This document shows positions 36,195 through 48,058 of a stretch of DNA of 64,000 nucleotides, piece by piece. The translations under genes were made by a program, and so were the position numbers. Position 1 is the stretch's first letter. Every line of letters begins with the position of its first letter. The notes under the pieces were generated by a model. That model saw nothing but the letters and a program-made list of their open reading frames with translations. It was not told the DNA's origin and ran no database searches. The stretch is from Cunninghamia lanceolata. Taxonomy: Eukaryota; Streptophyta; Pinopsida; Cupressales; Cupressaceae. Where the stretch lies: assembly GCA_027924645.1 (NCBI GenBank), contig BSBN01000809.1:41260001-41324000 (forward strand), given 5' to 3'.

Positions 36195-36505
36195 TGAGAG
36201 GAACCCCCTATAACAATATAATGAAAAATGCACGAAATAACAGAAATAGCAGAAACACAAGGAATTTATTGATCGCAGGCCACTTCAAGGGGGCAACCTC
36301 CTTTGAGCAAGCTCAATACAATAAATTTGTGGATGCCTTCATTGGCCTCAATACGTACTTATATACTAAGTATAATCTAAACAACTATTACTTCCCATGA
36401 ATGTGGGATAATACAATATACTCATAAGATGACTTAAAAAGCATATGCGTCCAACAACAATATACTAACAAAGTAAAGAGAAGGGTTCAACATAGGTTCC
36501 TAATA
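36195..36505 (-). repeat. 5' LTR of chromovirus I
   Basis: 311 bp, TGAGAGGAAC...GGTTCCTAATA. The final CA has decayed to TA. Confidence 0.85.
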
Positions 36506-36508
36506 GTT

Positions 36509-38698
36509 TGTTGGCACCCAACTCAAAAAAATTATAAATATCTAAAGTCATGTGCTCTATTTGTTTTCTTGGTCTTTCCCTTGCCTTAGCCATGTGGCAA
36601 AACCCAAAAAAATCCAAAGAAAAATCAAAGTGTGGCCTTCCCTTAGCCATTTTCTTACACTCTTAGGTTTTCAGGCTTTCTCAAAACTTTGGAATGTTTT
36701 AGCATTTGGAAGTTTTCCTACCCCGGCCTGTTGGTCCTTTGGTCCCTGGTTCCCCGGACACCCTAAACTCTGGTGGCGAGATTTTTTTCAAAGTCCATGT
36801 GGTCATAATGGTGATGTCGGCATGAAGATCAAAAAATTCTAAGTGTTGGGCCTTTTTCGTGGTTTTTTCCCTTTCCTTAGTTTTCAATTTCTTAAGGGTT
36901 CTTGGAACCTTGTCCACAGGTTCCAAGTTTCCCTGGAACCCCAGTTTCCCCACTTTCTCCTTTGCCTTTCAGGTTTTTAGGTTTTTGTGGAACCTTGGAA
37001 CCTTATCCTCACATTCCCTGGTTCCCTGAAACCTTGATTTCCTATCTCATCTATTCTTTGGTCCCAAGTTTCCAAGTTTCCTCGAAACCCCAAATCCTAA
37101 CCCTCAACTCTTTGGTTCCACATTTCTCCTAGACCATGGAATCCCACTCCCATATTGAGGTTCCAAGTTTCCCCGAAACCGCGGACTTCCACTCCTTTTT
37201 CTCTTTGGTCCCAAATCCTTCTTGGACCCCAGATCCCAACTTTCCTATTCTCTGATCCTTGGTACCTCTCAATTCTCAGCTTTTGGCCCCCTTTATTCTT
37301 CTACCTCCTCTTGATTTTTTGGACCTTTCTAAAACCTTGGAAACTGCTCTCAAGTTCCAATGTTCTAAGGTTCCCCGCAACCTCGAAGCCTTAGCAAAGT
37401 TTAGGAAATGTGCTGAAATGTGATGAGATGTGCCAACAACTTCCAAGTCTGCCATTATTGATTTGATTCAATCCTTGCAACTCCTCGAAGAAAATTTTCC
37501 TACCCAAGTGTAATCACTCATTCTCGAGCATAATTCTGTATGCATTCCTCATGTCGAGGTAAGTGAAAATCATAGATTTCATGCATTTTCTTCTTCCCTG
37601 CATTCATATTGGTTGGTGAATTCAAAATTCCTTATGCCCTTTGGAATCTTGTCCATGGATTAGGGAAAGATGAGGAAAGATATATATTGGCTAATTAATT
37701 ATTTTAAACGGGTGTTCATTCTTGTGGGTCTCTAGGCAATGATGGTGCAAAGCTTTCTTAGGGCTTCAACAAATGGCAATTTCAGTTCATCAAGGGTAGT
37801 ATTAAGATCTATATGCAGATTAAAAGGTGTATTTGATATCATTTGTGAACTTCTCCATTATTGTATGTTTTCATTTAGGGAAATCCCTCAATCATAACTA
37901 TGGTTTCCTCTTGCCATGCTTTTGGTGTGAATGTACTCAATGATTTGATGAATAGGACAAATTATTACAACATTGTAGCCTCTGTAATGATCATTTATAT
38001 ATTATGTGTGAATGAATGTAGTAGAAGGAGGAATTATTAAGTATATTCACTATTTGATATCAAATCTTCATGTACCTAAATATTCAAAGAAGCACCCAAA
38101 TATTTCTCCTTTGTTGTTTTCCTTTGATAAATTGAAGACTCAGTAGCCCATTTGATAGGCACTAGTCTAGGAAATGTTTGATCACCAACATCCTTTCAAA
38201 ATGAATAAAATCAATCAAATGTGGACTAGAAATAGGTATTAACTCTGTATGCATCATTTGGTTATGCACTTTAACCAGGGTGTACATCTTATGCAAACTT
38301 TTCAAGCTTCAACCGTATTGAACCAAATATTCATTTTTGCATCTTGCATTCCTGTAGAGATATCTTTATTAGCTCAACAAGAGGTTATCTAATGCAATAG
38401 GTTAGTTTTGATCTAGTGATAACCTTTGGGGTTAAAACTACAACTTGGGTACTACTATTGTGCTATTATTTTACATATATTTTGTGTTGTAACCAATCCC
38501 TATTAAGGATACCTCTAGGAAGACCCTCTTAGTTTAGTTGAGCCAAAAGTGAAGAGGAGATTACCCACTCCTACCAATTAGCCATTAATCATCCTCAATC
38601 TATTGATGAGCCTCTTTCCATTCTCCTTGATGACACCCCTACCTTAGGAGATTAGGAAATACTCTAGGGTTTTGGGTAAGCTATTTTTGGAACCAACA
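36509..38698 (+). repeat. 5' LTR of the Tat-like element (about 2.19 kb)
   Basis: TGTTGG...CCAACA, ending 1 base before the primer site. 36.65-37.4 kb holds irregular repeats of GGTTCC-AAGTTTCC-nnGAAACC with many GGTTCC/GGAACC inverted pairs; the rest is AT-rich. It matches 48059-48680 plus 60082-60690. Confidence 0.75.
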
Positions 38699-38955
38699 TT
38701 TGGTGTCATTGCTGGGAATAGTCTAATCATGGTTAAAATTTTTATAACTTTGCAACTTAGTGAAATTATTATGGTTATAATAGTGAAATCAATTTTCAAA
38801 GTAATTTCTCCCAAGTGGGGAGTGGTAACTTTGTTTAGGTCAACCTAGAAATTAGTTTGCAATTAAAAGAATTTACAATGGATAGAAGAAGACACTAGGA
38901 GCAATCCTAACATGAAGATTCCTCAGATTAGACCAAAGGTCAAACAAATAGATGG

Positions 38956-40720
38956 ATGGTTATAAATATTGGTGAGTCCTCTAGAATGAATGTTCAAGAT
39001 CAAGGAGAAACATCAAGAAGGAATGATACATCTGGGAATTTGAGAGATCAATACCAATACACATTAGAGGATTTTGTTGATAACATCCTAAGGATAAATA
39101 GAAGGGTAAATAGAGATGAATATGAAGTTACAAGAAATAAAAATATCATTGGTAGGGGAAGTAGAGATAGGTGTAGAGAGGCACAAAGAGGAACATCTGG
39201 TGTATAGAATGAAAAGGCACATCAAGTAGGTCGGCATCAAACATCACCCACTAGGTCATTAAGGAATGAACATGGAAATATTCTTCATAATGATAATTAG
39301 CCAATGCATTCAGATGCTAAGGAAAGGGAGAGAACTTTATGTGAGAAATTAAAATTATTGGATCATGTTATACAAAGAAGGCAAAAGCTCCTAGTAGAAA
39401 ATGAATTGATGCAAGCTCAACTTGCCCAACAAGCACAAGCTCAAGCCCAAATAGCCTAGCAATATGTCAGAAATTAGTATCATGATCAAGTTCCTCCTAT
39501 TCAATAGCAATATCAATAACAGTATCAATAACAACAACAAATGGGTCAATAATTTGAAAATATCCCAAATCCTAGAGCTACATTCCACAGAAGATCAAAG
39601 GTTCCCTTCTCTAAGGCAACATTTGGGAGAAGAAAGGTACAAACAACTAGACTTCTTTGGTATCCCTAATTTCCCAAATCCTATTCCAAATAAGATAAGG
39701 GGAAAGATCCCTAGGTTTTAGATTAATAATGTGGTCACTAGGGAAAAGCACTTGAGACACTTCATCAACATCACAGATGAGTATGAGACAGATCATAAAG
39801 ATGTGATGGTGAATTTATTTATTCATTCACTAGAGGAAAGTGCCAAGGAATGGTACAAGAGTCTCCCTAACAAGAATATTGATTCATGGGATTAGTTCAT
39901 GAGAGTTTTCAGACTTCAATATGGGGATAGGATTGATCCCAAATTTTCTATATATGAACTTACAACCATCAAGAAAGGAATGAATGAAATAGTGATGGAC
40001 TTCAATAGTAGGTTCATCATGACCATGAGAAAGGTACCTCTAAATCTTAGACCAAATGGATCAATGTGTCTGGTATTGTACTGTGGTGCTTTTGATTCCA
40101 AGATTGGGTATTGTTTAAGAGACAAGAATCCTCAAACATTGAGGGAGGCTTATGCTACAACTATAAGCATTGAGAGTAATATGAGAGCATCAAGTAAAAA
40201 TGTTAAGAGTTAAGATGTAAAGATCTCCTAGCCAGATAAGGCAACTTTGAATAAGCTTCTCACAATTGAAGACAAATTGGACAAGCTCATGAGAGATATG
40301 AAAGATTAATTGTATAAAGTAGTAAGAAACAAGAAAGGGTTGCCACCTCAAGGTGCAGTGACACACTTTAATGAAGGAAAAAGATTGCACAACAGGCCAA
40401 CACTAATTAGTCAAAGAGGCCACATCATAATGATAGGAAGGTAGTCCCCAAGCAAGTAAACTTTAAGCTACATAAGAAGGACACATTGGATCCACCTAGA
40501 AGGGATCAAGTAAACTTCCAAGAGGTCTCATCATGGTGTAAGGCTTGTTTTCTTCCACAAGATTCAACCAATTGTGCATTTGCTCATTCGATGAGTAGAG
40601 AAGAAGAATTTCCCAATGAAGAGGGTGGTGCTAAATACTATGATGATGAGATAAATTAGTTTGATACTAAAGATTATGAATAAATGGGTGAGAATGCTAA
40701 TTATGATAGTTGTTTTGAAG
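38956..40720 (+). pseudogene. Tat-like element gag
   Basis: Gag forms the particle core. The first open piece is 38956-39207; the gag core is seen at 39740-40200 (RFQIN-type lead, then FRLQYGDRIDPKFS, MDFNSRF). A Cys-rich stretch WCKACFLPQDSTNC near 40530-40575 may be the damaged knuckle, followed by an acidic tail. A Gln-rich tract at about 39460-39560 is broken by five or more TAG/TAA codons exactly where CAG/CAA would be expected. The whole frame is dead from C-to-T changes. Confidence 0.7.
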
Positions 40721-41089
40721 ATGACCATATCTTTCAATACATGATTATAGTGTAGGTCCTAAAAAGTATAAATTGATAGCTCATGACTTTGATCATTTGA
40801 GAGACCTAATGAACAATAAGTACCAATAGTCCAAAGCATCAAGGGAAGACATCAAGGCCTTAATTGATGCAACAATAATGCATAATCAATGTGGATACTA
40901 GATGAGAAATAGACATGTGCCTATGCAAAGTAACCCCATTGAAAAATCAAATAAAAATGAAGTAGATACTAAAAAAGAGAAGCAAAAAGTGGATGATGAA
41001 ATAAATAACAACAATGCTCCCAAAAAGGTGATTGAAAAGAAGGTTCTAATGCAATAGCCAACAACAAAAAAATATATATACAAAAAGCT

Positions 41090-42030
41090 CTGTGCAATCG
41101 ATTGTTGTACGAGTCTCAAAAATACAAATTTCAAAGAATGATGCTAAACAAGATCAGCCACAAATGCCAAAAGAGAAAAAAATCAAGGAGAAAAAGAAAG
41201 AGTTGAAAGGTAAGCACATTTATTCCAACCAGTTGATGCCTTTCATCCTTGATGCAGATGATGTTACCGTCTCATGTGATATACCTCTTCCAAATTATAA
41301 CCTCGTAGATATGGCTCATGTTTTCAGCCAATCTAAGATTTCACTACCAATAGGGGAAGTCCTTAGAATTCCAAAACATAGGGATAGGGTTTTGTCATAT
41401 ATCACTACTGCCAATGCACCAAAGTAGCTTGTTGTTATTCCAAGTGATTATGATGAGGGTAAAGATGAAGAAGAGGTTATAGATGTTTATTTAGGGTCAT
41501 CCATAGTTAATAGCCAATTAGATGTCGATCTTTTCTACACAACATTGATTATTAATGGATGGCTATTACATAATTGTATGCTAGATTTTGGAGCCTCTAA
41601 TAATGTCATGCCATTAGTGGTAATGAATGACTTGGTTCTATAAGTGTCTAAGTCTTATCGCAAGTGCTTTGCCATGGATTCTAGGGAAGTCAATGTGATT
41701 GTCCTTGTGAAAGATGTTGAGGTCCAACTTGCTTCTTGTCCTGATAAGTCATTCATGATGAACATCATTATTGTGGACTACCCTGCTAAGTGGGGTATGT
41801 TGTCTAGAAAATGGGTAGCTTCTATGGGGGATAGTATCCAAATGGATTTGTCATATGCTACTATCTTGATGCATGGAGTAGAGGTAAAGTTGTATAGAGA
41901 GAAGAAAATATTGGATGGCATTGAGGATCATTACAAGACAGATGAAGAAGTGAACTTCTTTGATACTAAGATTAATCATTTAATGGGGTATTGTAATGAA
42001 GATGATCATAACATTGATGTTGTTCATTCC
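41090..42030 (+). pseudogene. Tat-like element protease region
   Basis: A 111-codon open piece (41092-41427) is rich in Lys. The protease motif follows near 41560-41605: NCMLDFGASNNVMPL, where IDSGASLNVMPL is usual. Ser after the catalytic Asp is Phe (41584-41592). WGMLSRKWVASMGDSIQMDLSYA at 41790-41860 is the conserved downstream block of Tat-type proteases. One stop lies at 41641. Confidence 0.75.
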
Positions 42031-42054
42031 CATTGTGTTGCCCCTAATCATAAT

Positions 42055-42462
42055 GTGACTAATTTATGGACAATGTGCTTTGATGGAGCATGCTCAAAAG
42101 ATGGTTTAGGTGCAAGGATTGTTTTGATATCACTAGATGGGGAACATTCCAAGCTATCCTTTAATCTTGATTTCTAATCCATAAACAACATTGCCGAGTA
42201 TGAAGTTCTTTTGTTGGGCTTGAATATTGCTCATATGCACGGAATCAAATGTTTGAGAATTTGGGGAGATTCTAAGTTAGTTGTGCAAAAGATCAAGGAT
42301 TTTTACATAGATAAGGATAAAAGGCTGAGAGCATATAGGAATGCGGTATGGGATACATTGGAATTGTTTGATGCTATTGGCATTGCATGGATTGTGTTGG
42401 TTTTCCTTCTGAATCAGCATTAGGGTTTGCCAGTTCTAATGCATAGGCAGATTCAACCAACT
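42055..42462 (+). pseudogene. RNase H domain located before the RT (aRNH-like)
   Basis: The domain reads WTMCFDGACSKDGLGARIVLIS, then INNIAEYEVLLLGLNIAHMHGI with the catalytic Glu, LRIWGDSKLVVQKI with the next Asp, and RLRAYRNAVWDTLELF. This is the 'additional' (archaeal-type) RNase H typical of plant Tat elements. It follows the protease in one continuous reading with only a stop near 42177. RT begins downstream at 45.2 kb. Catalytic Asp-Glu-Asp are kept, but the element is dead. Confidence 0.8.
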
Positions 42463-44609
42463 AAATATAGGAGGTTGCGTGAGCTCCTCCCCTTCACTTC
42501 TGGTTCTACTGCACTAAGGGGGGTGTCCCTATTTGATAAAAGTATGACCTTGACTAGCTCAATGACAGAAGGATATAACTTGACAGCAACAGGCAGAATA
42601 CTCTCATGTAAGGACCAAGATTTGTGTAACAAATCACAAGATTGGCAACATTCTTGGACATATGTGTCTGGTTAGGGATGAGAGCATGCAAGGGTTTCCT
42701 ACTCCTAATCCTACAACTAATAGGTGGAAGGATGAAATGGTTTGAATTGATATTTGGAGTTATGGGACTTTCCTAGACCCATTGAATAGACAGATTCCCA
42801 AACCAGTGCCTTATCTGGGCAGCAGAGTCATATCTAAGAATGTAAATGTCTCCCCATGACAACACTAATTCATATCCAGAGGACCTGAGAAGAATGCTAC
42901 TGCCTAACAGCAACATGTCCAAGAAAGAGTATTACTTATGATCATACTTAACAGATCCTATGATGCAATCTATTTTCCTTTGTATCTGATCAAAAGCCTA
43001 TTTAACCACTCCTTGAGTAGATGCAATAAATCAGACACACAGTATGCATACACTGAAAAATTTGGAAGCCCTTGACAACCTTGTTTGAAAGGAAAACAAA
43101 TGACATACATGAGACAATTAGAAATAATACACACACTAGGTGTTTTTTATTTAAAATCAATCTGCATAGAAAATCATCATACAGAAAATTATCATTTACA
43201 AGACAAGATAGACTGGTACACCAGACTAAGGACCGAGTCTGTAGCAAAAAATGCCTTCCAAAATGTGAACACCTTATGTTCAGAGTCAGAGCAGAAAGCC
43301 CAAAAAACATCCAACCTCTAAAAAGTAACACAGCCAGACCATTTATATAGAACCATGTACATTCAGCAATTAATTACATGGCCAGAAGTCAAAAATCTGC
43401 CAGATACATTCATTAGAAATGGCGCTCAGAAGCTATTACTGCAACAGACAAGGGAGACCTCGAGCCCTGCGCCGCCATCTAGAAGTCCTCATCCATAATT
43501 GAGCAGCCTAATTGTGTGTACCATCACCCATACCCTTGCACTGTCGCCATTGATGGCTCAACCACCCACGGCCTACTTGAAAATTGTCGCAGCATTCAAA
43601 CAGAAGCTTCTTGCCAAAATGCGTTTTACTGAAGGTTCAAATCTGTAGGAAGAAAAATCCCACATGCACGGTGCGAAGACAACTTTATCACTTTATAGAC
43701 ATAGCCGCATGTATACCAAATGTCGATCGCCTTTTGCCACGCTCGACGCACGCTCCTTCTCCAAAGCCTATTGCCCAGACATATACCATCGGCCCAACAC
43801 CTAGCATACATCTTCGATAGATCATGTCACAGCGATGCCCTTTGATCGGCGAGAAAATCATCATCGGCCAAGCACTCCACAGTCCATCCGATCATACAAG
43901 TCTCTCCGATGGCATCCCATCGGCCAGATCAAACGCATCGGCACAACTTAAAAAAACTTTGGCCGAGACCAAAATCACAAAGCTTTGAAATATTGAACCA
44001 TTGAACCTTTGAGAAAAGGGTTCAAGTGGATGGTTCAATGCGGTGGTTCGACCATACCGATTGGATCATATAGATGACCAAAGGATTCACTTATGGAAAA
44101 TATGGAACCTAAGCCCCTGAACCGTTGAACCATTAAACTTCGAGAAAAGGGTTCAAGCGGGTGGTTCAATGATACATCATTTACGCAAGGTAAATGCATG
44201 ATATGACTCGTTAGAAGAAAAATGAACCTTGAACCTTGACCATTGAACCTTTGAGAAAAGGGTTCAAGTTCAAACTGAAAGTTCGAAAACACAATCAGAG
44301 CACTCAAGAAAACTTTCGCCGATGACAATCACTACGCCGATGAACACTTGACTTACCCCCATCGGCATGACCAACACACCATGTCACAGCGATAGAAGAA
44401 AACACACCATTGGTACCAATCATGATCGCCAAGACATATACAAACTCATGCTGATGGAGAACACATGAAGACCACCTCCTCAAGAACTAAAATGTAGACG
44501 CTGAAAAACACTGAGGGGGTTGCCAAAACTTAGAACTTTTTTGGATCTTTTGGGAAGGTGCCTGCATGAAAAATTGCTAAATTAACTGACAGTCAATTCA
44601 GGCACCAAC
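42463..44609 (-). mobile_element. LTR-like insertion between RNase H and RT
   Basis: It interrupts the Tat polyprotein: left coding ends near 42462, right coding resumes near 44610 (QIERYENVELDASIV, then NNIYSWQVFDD, the usual Tat linker before RT). The right end read on the minus strand starts TGTTGGTGCCTGAATTG, an LTR-like start. A purine tract GTGAAGGGGAGGAGC lies near the left end. It has no coding domains. It holds a three-fold stem-loop repeat (43988-44290) and several ATCGGC words. The left limit and target duplication are not resolved. Confidence 0.5.
43988..44290. repeat. Three spaced stem-loop repeats (TTGAACC...GGTTCAA)
   Basis: Copies near 43988, 44118 and 44222 each contain TTGAACC(A/T)TTGAAC, GAGAAAAGGGTTCAAG and, in the first two, a further GGTTCAATG. 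The arms can pair around GAGAAAA. Confidence 0.8.
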
Positions 44610-45779
44610 AGATTGAAAGGTATGAAAATGTAGAATTAGATGCTTCAATTGTTGCACCTTTAAGGTTTTCCTTAAAATCAACCTCTTCTTATTCTCAATA
44701 TGTTGTTGAGGTTCTTATTAGACTTACTATACCTAACAACATCTACAGTTGGCAAGTATTTGATGATAGCGATCAAATTTATAGGTTTTTAAACAATCAA
44801 ATAATAGATTGGTAGCCCATGGTGGAGACTGAGGATGGAAAAGAAACACTATTTAGTAATGAGGTGGTAGAGCTGAAAAAAAACACTATTCCTAAAGGGC
44901 TTATAATGTTGGAAAGAATGTTTGATAGTGCAAATCCTACAAGAGTAAAGGAAAGCTAGTTGAGGAAGAAAGTGTTGAGGGTGTGAATTTAGGAACTGAG
45001 GTTGCCCACAAAATGATTTACATTGGTAAGAAGTTAAAACCAAATGAAAGACAAATGTTGATTACATTATTGAAGGAGTTCAAAAAGTGTTTTGCATGGT
45101 CATATGATGAACTCAATGCTTATAGAGAAGACTTGTTTTAACATACCACTCCTCTCTAGCATGATGCAGAGCCTTTCAGATAGAAGAAAAGACCAATCAA
45201 ACCTACTCTTGCCCCTCAAATGCAAAAGGAATTAACAAAGCTAAAAGAAAGGGGTATAATCAAACCTATTCGAAATTCAAAATGGGTGTCCAACCATATT
45301 CTTGTGAAGAAGAATGGAGAGATAAGGTTATGTGTAGACATTAGAAGTTTAAATGTCAAGTCTATCAAAGACAACTACCCTCTCCCTAGCATGGACCATT
45401 TGTTGCAAAAGGTGATTGGATCCAAATTGATGTCCATGATGGATGGATTCTTGGGATACAACCAAGTGATGGTCAAGGAGTCAGAACAATGCAAAATAAT
45501 ATTTAATACTCCTTGGGGCACTTTTGTATATGTGAGAATGCTAATTGGTTTGAAAAATGCAGTTCAACACTTCAAAGGGCAATGGATGTTGTCTTTGTAG
45601 GCCTCATAGATGTGATCATGGTAGTTTACCAAGATGATCTAACTACATTCTCTAAAGAAAGAAAAGATCATTGCAAACACCTAGAGTTGATATTTGAGAG
45701 ATGCCTTGAGTATGGGATTTCTTTGACTCCCAAAAAATGTATGTTTGGGGTTGAAGAAGGAAAGATACTGGGACATATA
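44610..45779 (+). pseudogene. Tat-like element reverse transcriptase, first part
   Basis: A linker (44610-45160) leads to RT: LKERGIIKPIRNSKWVSNHILVKK starts near 45240, then LCVDIRSLNVKSIKDNYPLP, MDGFLGYNQVMV, TPWGTFVYVRM. A single-base shift near 45560 moves the frame. The catalytic box is VYQDDLTTFSK (YQDD at 45627-45638) rather than the usual YVDD. LTPKKCMFGVEEGKILGHI ends at 45779, cut by a solo LTR. Stops occur in the linker. YQDD is, to my recollection, seen in related plant gypsy proteins, so it is probably lineage-specific rather than a mutation. Confidence 0.8.
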
Positions 45780-46869
45780 TGTTGGCAAGAGACACTATAT
45801 GGATTCATGGTTGTTGTCATTGATGGCAACAAAGGTCATCCCACATATCCGCAAGTCATGGTGTGCCTCTACCGGAAGTCAGGATGAAGAACTGTTGTGG
45901 TCCGGTGAACAAGAACAGAGCATGTGGCAAGGTCCGACAGATTGGTCTGGACCTCTCAGAGGAAGTGTCTTGGTGCAGTGCAGATTTGGGGAAGTCAAGA
46001 GGACTACCTTGAGTAGTATATTCCAAGGATTTAGCCTCCGGTGATGGACAAAGAAAAAGATATGAATAGTTGAGTACCGGATTCCTGAAAGACAATGAGA
46101 ACAGAAGGAAGAACTGACTGACAGAGCATCAGAATCTTTTCCGAATATGTTACTGTTGATTGTAAAGGTTGTGAAGGCATGAATCATGTTTGGCCAATAT
46201 GACTAATGATATCTACAAGTATATGCTTGATCCGCATTGCTTGGTAAGCAAGGATTCAGCGGACAGAACAGAGTTTGTAAGAAACTAGACTGTTCCGGAT
46301 GCCGACTAGAAAAGTGATGAAATTACTTGTGCGGATATATATAGAGGATGGATTTAGTTGTGAAAAGTGTGAAAAGAGTGTGATAGTATGCGAACAAGTA
46401 CAGAGTAGAGCAAAAGTAGTAAGAAAGATCCGGTATGTGAAAAGATAGCAGAATAAAGAACAGAGGAAAGATGAAGTGTAGTAGATCAGTGTACTGAGCC
46501 TAACCGGAACTGAACCCCAGCATATGTAGGTGCTTCCAATCAGTTCAAGTATTATATAACATTCTTTGTAGACAGTGTGTCTCCTTGTAGGTAGTGGGCC
46601 TCTTTGTGAGCAGTATGCTCGGGCAGTGAGCCCTAATTGGCAAGTGCCATTTCTGTAACTCCTTATTCTTCTAATAGAATAATCTTTGGGTTAATCACCC
46701 CGTGGTTTTCTCCCTTAACTGGGTTTCCACGTCAAAAATACTGTGTCATGTGTTTCTCATTTCATGATAATGTTTGTTTGTTTAATTCAATGCTGCTTTG
46801 ATTAATAAGAAAGATCAAAAGAAGAAACAATTAGGATAACTGATTCACCCCCCCTCTTAGTTATCAACA
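45780..46869 (+). mobile_element. Solo LTR, copia-type, in the RT gene
   Basis: A 1090-bp span TGTTGGCAAG...TTATCAACA with a perfect 5-bp duplication ATATA (45775-45779 and 46870-46874). On either side RT reads GKILGHI and VSKDGVRINP, so the join is clean. The end is rich in C (TTCACCCCCCCTCTTAG), and GTGGTTTTCTCCCTTAACTG near 46702 is typical of the transcribed part of copia LTRs. No coding domain. Confidence 0.88.
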
Positions 46870-47060
46870 ATATAGTGTCAAAGGATGGGGTAAGGATAAA
46901 TCCATAAAGAGTGAAGGAAATTGACCTAATCCCTCAACCCAAATTAGTCAAGGCTATCCAATCTTTCTTTCAACAAATCAATTGTGTGAAGGTTTGTTCC
47001 CAACTTTGTTGAAAAGATCAAAGATTTAACTTACCTTGTCATAGTCAAGGCTCTATTTTA
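46870..47060 (+). pseudogene. Tat-like RT, last part
   Basis: VSKDGVRINP, a stop, then RVKEIDLIPQPKLVKAIQSFF continues the RT C-terminus. The text then breaks near 47040-47110. The RNase H that should follow RT and the zinc-finger part of integrase are missing. Confidence 0.65.
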
Positions 47061-47104
47061 GTAATGGTGAATTGATTTTATATAAGAAAAAAATAGTAAT
47101 GGAT

Positions 47105-47900
47105 ACAATTGAATCCTTTGAGCACCAAATGGGTTGAGGCTATTCCAACCCATAATGATACATCAAAGGTGGTGGTGGAGTTCTTGATGAACAACACCAT
47201 AACTAGGTTTAGTGCACCTCATAGAATTATTGTTGATAATGCCATGTGTTTTAGATCCTAGGATATATTGAATATGTGTTAAAAGTATGGGATGGATGTG
47301 ATCCACTCATCTCCTTACCATCCCCAAAGCAATGGACAAGTTGAATCTAGCAATAAGAGCCTCATGAAAATCATAAAAAGAACCCTGGATGTGAACAAGA
47401 AGAGATGGGATGATAAACTAAGATATACAGTTTGGGCTGATAGGATAACATTCAAGAAGGCTATTGGCATGACTCCATTTGAGTTGGTGTATGGGATTGA
47501 GGCAAAAATGCCAATCACCCTTGGACTACCTATGTTAAAACTATTGCAACAAACTAAAGAAGGTGATGATGATGTCATCTCCATGAGGTTACATGAGTTG
47601 ACTGATCTTGATGAGGCTAGAAGGGATACGCATGAAAGGAATTTAATACATCAGTAGAATGTCAAACATTTATTTGACTAAAAGGCTGTTCAGAGATGCT
47701 TCCAAATTAGTGACCTAGTCCTCATTTGGAATTTTAAATTAGAGGATAAGGGCAAGCATGGAAAGTTCGAAGCACTGTGGGTTGGTCCATATCAAATTAT
47801 AAAAGGGTGCAACCAAGATACATTTTACCTAAAGAGATTGGATGGAGAAATGGTGGAGCTGCCAATTCATGGCCAACACCTGAAGCACTGCTTCTCTTGA
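47105..47900 (+). pseudogene. Tat-like element integrase (core and C-terminus)
   Basis: Reading begins in the core after a deletion: WVEAI-type text, EFLMNNTITRFSAPHRIIVDNAM with the second catalytic Asp, and then an open 121-codon piece (47292-47657) with SSPYHPQSNGQVESSNKSLM. Here the catalytic Glu is retained (GQVESSNK). WADRITFKKAIGMTPFELVYG follows. The C-terminal GPY/F-type module (LWVGPYQI) is near 47780-47800, and the frame ends near 47897 before the 3' LTR. The HHCC finger and first Asp are lost. Confidence 0.8.
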
Positions 47901-48058
47901 ATAGTGAGGCACTGTTTTTTACCTATGTTTTCTCCTTTGTTTTTTCCTTGTGTATATATGTTTGTGTTTTTCCTTATTCCCATTTTTTGTGGTCTACCCC
48001 CAGATATTCTTTTGGATTCTCATTGTGCATGTTAGACACACATCCCAACTAGAGCCAA

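Larger units (their letters stand above)
30581..36505 (-). mobile_element. Chromovirus I (Ty3/gypsy, Reina-like), 5.9 kb
   Basis: Terminal LTRs are about 311-313 bp. The minus strand carries a tRNA-iMet type primer site TGGTATCAAAGCAC next to the right LTR (about 36179-36192) and a purine tract next to the left LTR (30894-30910). Order is gag, protease, RT, RNase H, integrase, chromodomain. The LTRs differ at about 21 of 311 aligned positions plus a 2-bp gap, mostly transitions. Flanks GTCTG (30576-30580) and GTTTG (36506-36510) match at 4 of 5. The left flank is LINE ORF2 but the right flank is directly the LTR of the Tat-like element, so the site was rearranged or the duplication is chance. 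Many stops: not active. Confidence 0.88.

Noticed and set aside
41084..41230. Lys-rich segment as a nuclear-localised host protein
   Set aside because: It lies in frame with the Tat-like gag/protease junction and is part of that polyprotein.
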